Assembly (NCBI GenBank): GCA_963921825.1 | Contig: OY997592.1 | Coordinates: forward strand, 56,502,336 to 56,566,335 | DNA length: 64,000 nucleotides | Direction of reading: 5' to 3' | Origin: Erodium maritimum | Taxonomy: Eukaryota > Streptophyta > Magnoliopsida > Geraniales > Geraniaceae | Shown here: piece after piece, positions 19,779 through 31,009 of the stretch | How positions within the stretch are numbered: the first letter of the stretch is position 1 | Layout of the letters: every line of letters starts with the position of its first letter | Program-made: the position numbers and the translations under genes | Notes under the pieces: generated by a model | The model's input: the letters and a program-made list of their open reading frames with translations, nothing else | Databases searched by the model: none | What the model was told of the DNA's origin: nothing

Positions 19779-22384
19779 ATGGATTCAGCTATGTCTGGGA
19801 CTGGGAAGGTTCTGCTTCTACTTTTGTGCTTATGGGCTCTCACCATCTCCCAATCTGCTGCTGCTCGCTTGAGTGTTTCCAGGCAGAAGCTTGAGGTCGA
19901 CAAGCATTTGAATCGCCTCAACAAGCCCGCCGTTAAGACCATTGAGGTTTTTTCTCACTCTCTCTCTCTCTAAAAGTTGCTCCTTTATATAAAGCATTTT
20001 GTTTTATCTTCTGTTTGGGTGGTGGGAAAGTGGAAGAAAATGAAATGGGAATGTTTTTTCTACTTTTCTTGGCTCTCCATGCTTGAGTAACTTTGCCCAG
20101 AAAAGCCTTTCGGTTTGGTTTGGGCTGTCTAAATGATGACGATGGTGCATTTAGTGCAAGGGAAAATGTGTTTTTCTTCTCTTTTACTGCATTTTCTTTT
20201 CTGAGTATGTGCATTGGATTTTTTTTTTAACTTTCTTATATTTCAATGTAATGTACCTCCCATGAATTTGATGGTTCCTTTTGATTCAAAGATTTCAGAA
20301 GTAACAATGATTTTCTGATTATTTTCTCCTCTCCCATCTCTCTGCAATAATTTCATTTTAATGGGTATTCAACCACTGAAGAAAGAAGCAACAGGAATTC
20401 ATAGGGGGCTTTTAATTTCTTCATTGTCAAACCAAAAGGTCAAAAGAGAAATTAATGCAAAATCTGTTAAATTTCTCTCTTGCTCTATCTTTCATATACT
20501 TGTAAGATTTACCCACAAACCAGAACTTGTAATGTAGCTTTACAGGTTTGATTTGCTTCAATTTGAATCTTATTGGGCACTGAGAGAAAGTTTTGTGTAA
20601 TGTGGTGTGGTGTGAGATCTTGCTGATGAAACTCCTGATTTGTTGTTATGATGAAGCAGAGCCCGGATGGAGATAAAATAGACTGTGTTCCTATCACTCA
20701 CCAGCCAGCTTTCGATCACCCTTACCTGAAGGACCACAAGATTCAGGTTCATCATCTTCTTCATCTCCATTGACAACAAAAAAGTGATTAATGCCCCGGA
20801 TGGGCATAAAATAGACTGTGTTCCTAATGAATATTTCATGTGGGATGTTTTTTGTTAATCAGATGAGGCCTTCTTATCACCCTGAAGGGCTTTTTGATGA
20901 GAACAAGGTGACTACAGACTCGTCAAAGGAGAGATCGAACCCAATCAACCAGCTGTGGCACGCAAATGGTAACTGCCCCGAGGGGACGATTCCAGTGAGA
21001 AGAACTAAGGAGGAGGATGTGGTGAGAGCAAGCTCTGTGAAAAGATATGGGAAGAAGAAGCACAGGACCATTCCAAAACCCAGGTCTGCTGAGCCTGATC
21101 TACTAACTCAAAGTGGTCATCAGGTACTCAGTTTGTTTGTCTAGTCATTGCAAAGATTCTAAAGTAGTTTTTTAAAATCTCACTTTATTGATTTTGTCAC
21201 GATCTCTTTGTTCTTGATGGTTTTATTTTATCAGCATGCAATTGCGTACGTTGAAGGTGATAAGTTTTATGGAGCAAAGGCGACAATCAATGTTTGGGAG
21301 CCTAGAATTCAGCAATCTAATGAGTTCAGCTTGTCTCAACTCTGGGTTCTAGGAGGTTCTTTCGGGGAAGATCTGAACAGCATTGAAGCTGGTTGGCAGG
21401 TATTGACATAGTTAGTTTACTTGAAGGGTTGACCAAAAATTCAAATGACTCAGATTCATGTTCTTTAAGTCAATGGCTGGTTTAACCCTTCCAATTCATG
21501 AATTCAGGTCAGCCCAGATCTATATGGTGATAACAACACAAGACTTTTCACATACTGGACTGTAAGCTTTCTTTTGTCGTGAAAAATAAAATCAATCTTT
21601 TAGAGTTTCCATTATGAGTTAATCTCTTTTACTTACGCAAATGATCTGTTATGAACATGTTGCAGAGTGATGCATATCAGGCCACGGGTTGCTATAATCT
21701 CCTATGCTCGGGTTTCATTCAAGTCAACAGTGAAATTGCAATGGGTGCAAGCATCTCTCCTGTTTCTGGCTATAGGAATCCCCAATATGATATCAATATA
21801 CTCATATGGAAGGTAAAAGTCAGAAGCTTTCACACCTGATACTAGCAAGGTTAAATTTAGAAGTGAAAAAGGACTTGAAAATGATTAGTGTTGATGCTGC
21901 CAATGATGCCTGTGATAATGATACAGTTATTTTGGGACAAATAGGGCATAATGTTTGATTAGAAAACATGTTTAGGATCCTAACACTATTGTATATACTT
22001 GTTTAGGATCCAAAAGAGGGGCATTGGTGGATGCAGTTTGGGAGTGACTATGTGTTGGGTTATTGGCCGTCTTTTCTGTTCTCATACTTGGCAGACAGTG
22101 CTTCCATGATAGAGTGGGGAGGTGAGGTTGTGAACTCAGAGCCTGACGGTCAGCACACCTCGACTCAAATGGGCAGTGGGCGCTTCCCTGAAGAAGGGTT
22201 TGGCAAGGCGAGTTATTTCAGGAACATTCAGGTCGTGGATAGCTCCAACAACCTCAAGGCCCCCAAAGGGTTAGGCACTTTCACTGAGCGGTCGAATTGC
22301 TATGATGTCCAGACCGGCAACAATGGGGATTGGGGACATTACTTTTACTTTGGAGGACCCGGTAAAAACCCGAATTGCCCGTGA
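19779..22384 (+). CDS. Neprosin-family (DUF239) secreted peptidase, 7 exons
   Basis: Coding exons: 19779-19946, 20660-20746, 20863-21123, 21235-21399, 21508-21561, 21666-21812 and 22007-22384. All introns are GT-AG and join in frame to 419 residues, normal for the family. Residues 1-30 form a signal peptide ([19 protein letters not shown]). The neprosin-activation (DUF4409) part follows, with '[14 protein letters not shown]' and '[11 protein letters not shown]'. The neprosin domain starts near residue 173 ([16 protein letters not shown]), with 'FSLSQLWV', '[12 protein letters not shown]', 'WWMQFG' and 'IEWGGEV', and ends in GKNPNCP. Neprosin is a glutamic peptidase that cleaves after proline; several conserved Glu residues are present (for example E202 and E334), but I do not assign the catalytic pair. 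The start was chosen at 19779, where the signal peptide begins; an in-frame upstream Met at 19665 would bury it. The product is probably secreted to the cell wall. AATAAA at 22665 is a likely poly(A) signal. Confidence 0.93.
20793..20827 (+). repeat. Partial copy of exon 2 inside intron 2
   Basis: The segment 'ccccggatgggcataaaata' and what follows copies the start of exon 2 (20660-20695) with few changes. It lies 46 bp after exon 2 ends and has no AG acceptor directly in front, so it is probably not spliced as an exon. Confidence 0.8.
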
Positions 22385-22740
22385 AGATAAACTAATCAAA
22401 TCCCATTGTAACATTCAATCTCTCTTGTATACCCCGTTTTCAGTTCTAGGTTTTGGGTGGCAAGTTTTGACTTTTTCTCTCTGATTTTAGGCCCTGTTAT
22501 TCGAAAGATGAATGAAAAAGGCCTTTGTTGCTCTTGTTTGTGTTCTCTATTTTGTTTGTTTACTCCTCTCTTTGGAATGGCTTGTTGCTCAATGGATGGT
22601 TGAATTTATGATATTGTTACGATTGCTTTATACGCACGGCATCCTCTTCTTCTCTTTTCCTTTGAATAAACCGTTTAATGAAACGGCGTGTATCGATTAG
22701 TAGTTAATTGAGCTTCAGGAGTGGGCTAGCAAGCAACACG

Positions 22741-24790
22741 TGTTGTCCCCTCATTAGAGGGAGGAAGAAATATCGTTGGTGGCAATGTATATCTTCTTCG
22801 AGTGGTCCCGGCTTGTAATTGTAGAGATCGTGCGAGGAAATGTTGACGACGCAACTAGGGTATCTGGTAGCTATATATAGTTAGTTATGCTAGGGTTTGA
22901 GGCATAGATTAAATTGTATAATCTTAATTTAGCTAAGTTTAGAAAGATGCTTTGTAGCAGAGTGTCTTGTAGCTGAGTTCTTACGCAATACAAGCCCAAA
23001 TCCCTTGCATTTCCATTTTGTTCCTTTGATTCTAAGTTATAGCTAACAATGGTATCAGAGCCTCAGACATGTGCCTGTGAGTAATGGCTACTAACAATTC
23101 CCCAGATGAGCTTCCAGCTCGCACAAGCTTGGATGATTTACGAGCTGATATGCAGAAATGGTGTACTCAAACGCACCAAGAGATGGAAATCATGAGGCAC
23201 AATATGGAGCTTCAGGACAAAAATGTTGATTTGTTGATTCGTGAGAGGCATGTTGCAACAGGACCTCCAATTCCGCCTCATGGCTTTGAAGGACAACATC
23301 AACCAGCCCCAGATCTAGTCAATAGAGGTAAATCTGTAGTTGTTACCCCATCGATTGTTCATCCTGCATTCAATTCTAGGTTAGCTTCTGATATGATACA
23401 TCCAATCCACTCAGCACCTAAAATGATTCCTCCGCATCATTATTCCCCAATTTTTTTACCTCACTTGCATCCACACACAATGGATCTGTGTTTTCCTCTC
23501 ATCAGAGAACCTTTTCTCTTGAACATACACCCATACCTCCGGGTCCTACTTCCCTAAACCCAGCTCCACTAAATATGAACCCAACTCCACTACATACACA
23601 CCCTCCTCGAGCTCCTCCAATAAACACAAACTTTAACCCATACCCATTAGGCCATTACAAACCCCCCACAATCACCTTTCCTTCCTTTGATGGCTCAGAT
23701 GTTAGAGGTTGGCTGAGAAGAGCTTCCTTATATTTTTCTTACTGTGAGGTTCTTGAAGATCACAAAGTTAGATTGGCTTTTATACATATGTCTGGTCCTG
23801 CTGAATTTTGGTTTGCTGAGTATGTTATGGGCAAGAATATGATTTGGTAGGAACAATTTTGTCATGGAGTCACTTGAAAGTTTGAAACAATGGGGCATGA
23901 GGACTTACAAATTGAATTTAAGAAATTGCATCAAATTGGATCCTTACCTGATTATGAGACTGCCTTTAGGGAGCTCAAGATTTTGATGCTCAGTAAAAAC
24001 CCTCCTATCTCCGAGGATTACTTTATCTATAATTACATTGGGGGCTTGAGACCACACTTGTAGACAAGAGTTCAGTTGTTGAGTCCTACGTCTTTGTCTC
24101 ATGCCATGTATCTTGCTAGGCGTGAGGATCACAGGTTGCAGTAGACTCAACTGTTCTATCAACCTAAGAATCCCTTTCACTCATATCATAGGCCAAGGAT
24201 GCCTCCCTATACTGCTACAGTGCCCCCATCTATCAGTTCTGCATCTTCTATCCCTCCTTAAAGGTCAAAACCACCTCCTGCTACTGGTGTTACTCCTACA
24301 TTTTTTTAGGATAAGAAAAGCAAGGGCCTTTGCTTTAGTTGTCCAGTCAGATATTCCAAACAACGTATATGTCCTAACAAGAATAAGCTCTTTACAATCA
24401 TTAGAGAAGAGGATCAAGATCCACCTGGCCCTATGATAGAGGAGCATTAACATCCTCCAGTTGATGGCAGTACTTTGGGGAGGAATTAAATGAAGAAAAC
24501 TTGTGCTCCATGACTACTGAGTATATACACTTGTCCAGGGTTGGTAACTCGTGTATGAGAATTGCAGACATGTCTCAGCCTCACAGGATTTCTATATTAA
24601 TTGATTTTGAGGCTACTAAATCCTTCTTGGATCATTTAAATGCAAATAAGTTGGGTATCTCTTTACTAGCCATTACACCCACAATAGTTCATATGGGCAA
24701 TAATGAAAAGTTTGTTTGTTCCAGTAGTTGCACATTGTCTTGGAAGGTCACTTCTTCTATCTTTACTTGGGATTTCTTCTATCTCCGGTT
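22741..24790 (+). mobile_element. Ty3/gypsy-type LTR retrotransposon fossil, incomplete
   Basis: A broken, old element. Parts in order: a 5' LTR of about 308 bp (22741-23048, TGTT...AACA ends, TATA-like stretch near 22872); a primer-binding site matching initiator tRNA-Met (23050-23061); a gag region from about 23084, including the capsid-like stretch near 23650-23850; a degraded zinc-knuckle-like region near 24330; and an aspartic-protease-like region near 24590-24700. Reverse transcriptase, integrase and the 3' LTR are absent, so no TSD can be tested. The remaining reading frames carry several breaks. Assignment to Ty3/gypsy rests on the gag and protease order and is moderately firm. Confidence 0.8.
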
Positions 24791-24817
24791 TTCCCAACGA
24801 ACCCGCAGAAGCATCTA

Positions 24818-26015
24818 ATCAGATCCACAACGATCTACACCCTGAAGATAAAGAAGCGCGTCCCATGACCAGAAAAGAAACAAGACACCTTTGAATACCC
24901 GGGATAGGCAGCACCCACACCTCTGCTGAGAGCAAATCTAGAACAGAGATGGGAAAACCAGAGGCCAACACCAATCGGTCCGAACTCCATGAGATTGCAT
25001 CCACCACAAACACCAATCCCTACGAACAGGCAGCAATGACTCGAACTCCAGTCACAAAGGTCGGGCCAGGAGATGACAAGGATGAAAACGGGTAAAAGAA
25101 CAAAAGAAGCCTAAACTTTGGCAACCATCACACACATTAACACCCCCGCGCTCCGAAGTAGCCAAAAACCGACAAAGGAAATGGATTGATGTGGGCCAAC
25201 ACCCTAGAAACCAGCCAACAACAAATCATTCCCACCACAACGCTGTTAGAGAAGCTACGCAGGAGACCAAGAGTAGAGCCACATGACTAGAACATGGCCC
25301 AACCTGAAGAGCTTCACCACACAACAAAACTTGACTCCGAACAACAATCGGAGCCGGTCACCAACCACACCGTAGACCCATCACACAGAAATCATACCTG
25401 ACCAAGGTAGAACCTACCACCCCAAAGAGAGCAGTACTAAACTGCCAGTCGGAGGAGAAAAGTGAGGTCTTGACCATCGAGCAGTCGAAGCAGTAAAGAT
25501 CTAGCCACAAGGCCGGATCTGGAAGTTGAGCATCGTCTCCGAAAGTAGATTACTGATGTGGCACCTCAAGCACGCTTCAACGGACGAGGAAGGAGTCCCC
25601 GAGCAAAGTCGACCTTCAGGGGATAGCACAGAAGAACATGAGCAGAAGCAGACTCCGGCGAGGTAGAGTATCTGACAGCATGGACGACACCAAAGTTGTC
25701 CAAGACGCAGAGAGGTCCAGATAGTCTTCTAACGAGCTGGCTAATACTCCACCAGGGTCCGTTCACCGGAACGCGAACGGATCCATGAACATCGGAGTCG
25801 GACTACGTAGACAACGAGAAAGGGAGAAGGGAAATAAGAGAGAGGAGAATAAAAGGATGGTGAATCAAAAGAGGAGGAGGGGTGGAGGGGAGGAGGGAAG
25901 GGAGAAGCCTCCGCTAACAACAACCATGGTCGGAGCCGATAGGGACAAGGAGCGACGACTAAAAAGAAATATGGTTTTAGGATTTTTACGAGAGAGAGAA
26001 AAGGAGGTTGGTTAA
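24818..26015 (-). mobile_element. Probable minus-strand non-LTR element joined to the LTR fossil
   Basis: A GC-richer block follows the LTR fossil and ends in AT-rich DNA near 26040. On the minus strand its start holds 'ctcgtaaaaatcctaaaacc', like the starts of the elements ending near 500, 4070 and 28711. It has short frames without domains. No poly(T) run is visible at its left edge, so the 3' end is missing or its junction with the LTR fossil is a deletion. Family assignment rests on composition and layout. Confidence 0.35.
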
Positions 26016-27059
26016 GAAACGTATATACTTCCGTCTGATTAGTTTTTATTTTTATATTCTTTTTTCGTGTTATGTCTTCTGGTGTAACCGTTTATTGGTT
26101 ATTAATAAAATATATTTTTATTTGTTATTTAGAAAATAATAAGTATTAGTATAGTTATATAAGTAGGTCTATAATTTACTATAGACAAACATAATAAACT
26201 CATTTTAAGACGACCCATGATGCTTACACCTAGGGCTGTCCAAAATGGACCCGAAACCCTGTCCAACCGGTCAAACCGGCCTACCCCGACCTCAATGGGT
26301 TATCGGGTGGTAATGGATTGAAATTTGAAGTCCCATTGACAATTGGGTTCGGGTCCGGATTGAAAAATATAATCCACATGGGCCCGGCCCCAACCGTTTA
26401 TCCTCATGTACACAATCACATGTGCTCGAATCCACAAAACCCTACCAAATCGAACGACCACACAATTATGAAAAAAGACTTTTCCTCTCAATTAAGTCGT
26501 TAGACTTTAATATTCACTTTGTTTGTAGAACTATTGAAATCTGCCAATTCTGAAGGGGTTCCACAAGACATATGATGAAAAGTATGAATTAGTGTTTAAA
26601 GGTAACTTTGTATTTGTTTTGTGTAACTTTATTTCATAGCTTACAATTTATATTTCATAGTTTTTTTTATAACTTGCGCTTTTGTCTTAACTTAAAGTTT
26701 ATAGTTTCTTAATTTCTTTTATAACTTAGAATTTATATTTTATCTTAACTATTCATACCTTATGATTTATTTATACAATGTTATTTCTTGTACCAAGGAG
26801 GCAAGCATGAAGATGATTTCCAGTTTAAAGATCATTTCAAGTTTAAACTCTTTTGTAATAGGTGGTAGTGGTACTAAATTGTGTTAGTTTTATGTTGAGT
26901 TGAACTCCCATTTTATAATTTTGTTATTGGGTTGAGTTTTTTTTTTATCAGCGAAAGCATGTGATAGATTACCCTCTCCTGAGGAAGAAAAAGGTTACAA
27001 AAAAAAACAATCTGTCTACAGATTGAAGGCGGAAGTCCTGAAAACAAAAGTAAAGCAGT

Positions 27060-27400
27060 AAACAGGGATGGGTACGCAAACCCAGAAGTGAAGGGGTACG
27101 TAGACCCAGAAGTGAAAGGGTATGCAGACCCAGTAGTGAATGGGTACGCAGACCCGGTGTGAATGGGTACGCAGACCCAGAGTGAACGAGAATGGGTACG
27201 CAGACCCTAAGTGAATGAGAATGGGTACACCAACCTTGAGTGAATGGGTACGCAGACCCTGAGTGTATGGGTACGTAGACCTTGAGTGAATGAGTACGCA
27301 GACCCTGTGAGCATGATTGGGTACGCAGACCCTGTGAGCATGATTGGGTACGCAGACCCTGAGAGAAAGGGTACGCAGACCCTGAGTGAATGGATCACTC
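27060..27400 (+). repeat. Minisatellite, unit about 22-28 bp
   Basis: A degenerate array of 'gggtacgcagaccctgagtg'-like units with variable spacers, about fourteen copies. It lies near the 3' end of the retroposed element at 26939-28711. Confidence 0.9.
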
Positions 27401-28073
27401 CCAACTGCATAACCTCACCGGCGAAGATCCAAGCCTTAACCTTGAAAAACTGAACCGACTCCCATCTCAATAGAACTATCCGACTAAGGACATCAACTAA
27501 AAAGCCGGCGGCCAACACCACAAACAGTTGAGAAAGATCCGAATTAACATATGAACCCTAGCACAGGCTTCTGAGGGGCGCACGACACCCATGAAACTCG
27601 TCGGCGGTCAATGCCTTTAACCGACAAGCTCGACCCACCACCGGGTCGAGATGAAGCGAAACCAATTACTAAAGTAAGCATGAACAAATAGGAGAGGCCT
27701 AGCAAAGCAAGGAAAAGGCGAAGATAAATACCGCACTGGCCATCAATGCAAGCACCCGTGCCGGGCCTCGACACGAAACCGGCCAACACCGAGAAACGCC
27801 TGTAGGGGACCCAATATTTCTACCGAACACCAGGCTTGCCTTAGTGTCAGACATCGGCAACTACCGATGAGGTCAAAAACACCAACACATTCCGTAACCG
27901 AGAGCCTGCATCAGATCAGACCTGGCCAGATCAGGCCAAAAGCCCAAACTGACCAGGCCAACCTGGGCCCAGACAGAGCAGGCCCAAAACCAGAACCGGG
28001 TCAGGCTGACCCGGCCCAGTTCCGGGCCAAACCCTACCCGGACCGAGCCCTGTCGAACAAGACCCGAGCCGCC

Positions 28074-28523
28074 GTTCCTCTCCGCACCGCCACACGAACG
28101 TATGAAGTCGACGACGAGACCGGGAAGAGGAGTCTGAAGCCGTGAACGGAGTGAGCCGAAGAAGATGGTCGGCAACACGAAACTCAGATCTCCTTGACTC
28201 AAGCACATCCTCGCCGGAAAGAGCAGCAACAGCACAACCTCCAGCAAGAGCAAGGAGACGTCGGGCGGATTCACCACGAAGCAGATATGAGAGTCGTTGT
28301 TCCTCTCCGCACAGCCACACGAACGGATGAAGTCGACGACGAGACCGGGAAGAGGAGTCTGAAGCCGTGAACGGAGTGGGTCGGAGAAGATGGCCGGCAA
28401 CACGACTCAGATCTCCTCGACTCAAGCACATCCTCGCCGGAAAGAGTAACAACAGCACAACCTCCGACAAGAGCAAGGAGACGCCAGAGCTTTGAGCATG
28501 TGTCCGGGATGAAGAAACGCTGG
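28074..28523 (+). repeat. Tandem duplication, period about 225 bp
   Basis: Two copies, starting at 28074 and 28299, match closely for about 190 bp ('gttcctctccgcac' through 'gagcaaggagacg'), with scattered substitutions and small indels. They lie at the 5' end of the retroposed element. Confidence 0.9.
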
Positions 28524-29135
28524 AGTTGCAGCGGGAAGAGACGAAGACGCCGGAGTAGCAGAGGAGCAGAAGGATGAGAAGAAGGGAGGTGGGAGAGGGC
28601 TTCCGCCGGCAACAACCAAGATGGCTGTCACCGACGGGAGCAGAGGGAAGAGGGAAGGTACTGTAGGCGGCTAGGGTTTTGGGGGCACACTTTTCAAGTC
28701 AGAGCAGTTTCATTGGGTTGAGTTGAACACCAATTTTGCTTGAACTTGAACAGTTGAACCTTTGTATTTGGGATGGAATTTAAATAGGGTAGAACGTTTT
28801 TTCATCATTAGTAAGGGACCAAATTAAGAGCTTCTAAGCACTCTTTGATCATTTATTAATGGTTTTTTGGCCAATGAAAAAAGGATTGGAAAATTGTATG
28901 TTAATTTGTTTGAATGTTGTAATTTTTAAACTGTTAATTTTGAGATTGAAATATATTCTGTTGGGCCGATGTAAACCGGTGGCCCGCCCCCTAATCTGAA
29001 TGAGTGGGTTCTTGATGTCCTAATGGGCCTAGGGCCGGGAACGGGTTTCAATTTGAACAATCCGATCATTCCGAGTTGGGTTAAAAACACGTCAACGAGA
29101 CCGGGCTCCGGCCCATGAACAGCCCTACTTAAACC

Positions 29136-30295
29136 GATTCCGAACACCGATCAAACACAACCCTCAATTAGCACTTTCAATTTAAAAACTCGAGCCTGCA
29201 TTCATTCTGTGGTATATATAGTTAAGTTAGGTGGATCGGCAGTAGTGATAAAATTAATATGGGTGGTAAGACAACAGCTTTTGTTCCTAATGATTAGTAT
29301 ATAAAAATATGGTAGGACTCCTCCTCCTACTTATTATTATTGAATGTGTCTGTGTGTTCACATTAATAAATTCGGAATGTCAAAAAAATATAATAATAAA
29401 CAGCATTTAGTGGTTCGTTTTATTTATAGTCGGAGCATGTCTCCTCCCACCATTACTCATACACTGGTTAATACAACACTGCTCATATTACACTGTTCAC
29501 GTGTGTATGTGTCACAGAAGGTGCTTGAATTAGATAATTTAATATGTAGCCAAGGAAACAGGCATGGTTAAGCAAAAATATTTTTATCGTTTTCAAATCA
29601 ATAATAATGAACTGTTGTTCAGTGATGATTTTTTTGAATGATTAATTGGCATAAATTATTCGTGAATTAAGAAGAATGTAAAACAAGCTCAAAAGAAGAA
29701 AAAAAGAATGTAAAACGAAGATTAATTATCTTCAATATATCTCCATTAATAAGTGAATTGGCATCATCTGGAATTAAAAACATATGAATCTGACAACTTC
29801 ATGAAAACAATAGATAGCGACATGCATTTGTTCTACAAATTGCTTATCCGAATAAGGCAAAATGTCAGTATTAAATTATTAATACGAGCATCTTCTGATT
29901 CGGACTGCAATTAGAGTAAAGTATGAATTTAAAGTATGAGCATTTATGAAGTTTGTCCACAAAATAATCCTTATCCTTCATGTGGATTTGCATTACAGAA
30001 ATGATAAATCTGAATAATTGTATTATGGCTTAGTTGTCACAAAATATTTTAAAGTATTGTTCACGGTAAAAAGAAAATACATTTTTGTATTTACGCTTTT
30101 AAGGTGTATTATAATATTAGTCATTGTCGTCTGCTAGAAAAATGTAACTATGCATAAATTATTGAATGCATTTTGAATCGCCCACAAACTATTGAATGGA
30201 TTATGAATTGTCCACAAATCTACTAAAACATAATGAGTATTATCAGAAATAATGAGTCAAAGTTGTAATCCGATGTTTCTCACAAAAAAACGATG
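29136..30295. other. AT-rich intergenic DNA, no gene seen
   Basis: Long AT-rich stretch. A frame at 29344-29571 has no domain or splice context. Paired motifs near 30150-30220 ('ttattgaatg' in two copies) are small local repeats. Confidence 0.55.
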
Positions 30296-31009
30296 AGCAA
30301 TAGCACATTATGATACCCTTGTGTTCGGTCCACAGACGTTTTGGTACCCTTATAATTTTTTATTACAATTTGGTACCCTAATGTTCGGTCCACGGACGGA
30401 ATTAGCATATTCCGTTAAAAAACTAACGGAATATTCCTCTAAAGTATTCATGTGACCCCATGTGATGTTAAGTGTATAGTGAAATGACGATTTTCCCTTA
30501 TCTAGTTAAGTCTTAAGAATTTTCAAATGGAAAATACCATACTACCCTCATTTAATAATAATAAAAATAACTATAAAAAGAAAATAATAAAAATAAATTT
30601 CAGATATAATAATAAAAAGAAAAAAAATTAAAAACTTAATCAAAACCTAAACTAAACCTAATCTAACTTAATTATCTAATCTAACTAACCTTATTTACCC
30701 TACTCATCTAATCTTTCTATATCTCAAGCTCATATCTCACAAAACCTAAAACATATGTAATCTACTTGTTCGTCTTCTCCTGGCGGTGGTGGCGAAACTA
30801 GAGTCGCGGTGGCTTATGGCGAGGAGGACGGGACGACGTGGTGTAGAGGTTTCTGGCGTGGTCTCTTCTCTCCGGTCTTCTAGAACTCGCACGTCTTCAC
30901 CTGTTCGAGGTTTGTCATTACCGACCACGACCACAACCACGACAGAGAACACGGGGGCGAGGGACAGAGATTTTCTCTAGTTGATGGTGCCGTCATGGGA
31001 CAAAGATTT

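Larger units (their letters stand above)
26939..28711 (-). mobile_element. Minus-strand retroposed element with perfect 13-bp TSD
   Basis: ATTGGGTTGAGTT at 26926-26938 recurs exactly at 28712-28724. The left edge carries poly(T), so the element is retroposed on the minus strand. Its 5' end near 28690 reads 'aaaaccctagccgcc' on that strand. The interior is GC-rich and holds a minisatellite (27060-27400) and a 225-bp tandem duplication. Minus frames at 27873-28476 owe their length partly to the duplication and match no domain I recognise. No endonuclease, reverse transcriptase or knuckle is present, so mobilisation would depend on a LINE in trans. Confidence 0.85.
26231..29127. mobile_element. 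hAT-type element split by a retroposed insertion
   Basis: The TIRs are TAGGGCTGTCCA (26231-26242) and TGAACAGCCCTA (29116-29127), 11 of 12 matching. The flanks CTTACACC (26223-26230) and CTTAAACC (29128-29135) are an 8-bp TSD with one mismatch. Removing the nested insertion (26939-28711) and its 13-bp TSD copy leaves about 1.1 kb. That remainder has no transposase frame, so the element is non-autonomous. Subterminal GGYC/GRCC-rich segments occur at both ends. The TSD mismatch suggests moderate age. Confidence 0.85.

Noticed and set aside
27060-27400. CRISPR-like array of short repeats
   Set aside because: The units are adjacent and degenerate without unique spacers of fixed length, and the context is a plant retroposon.
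27873-28476. Two long minus-strand frames rich in Leu and Arg as a new protein
   Set aside because: Their length comes from a 225-bp tandem duplication in GC-rich DNA, the two frames overlap in different registers, and neither resembles a domain.
30786-30980. 64-codon Arg/Ser/Thr-rich frame as a small gene
   Set aside because: Overlapping frames on both strands, low complexity (repeated ACC/ACG) and no start or splice context; at most a captured fragment.
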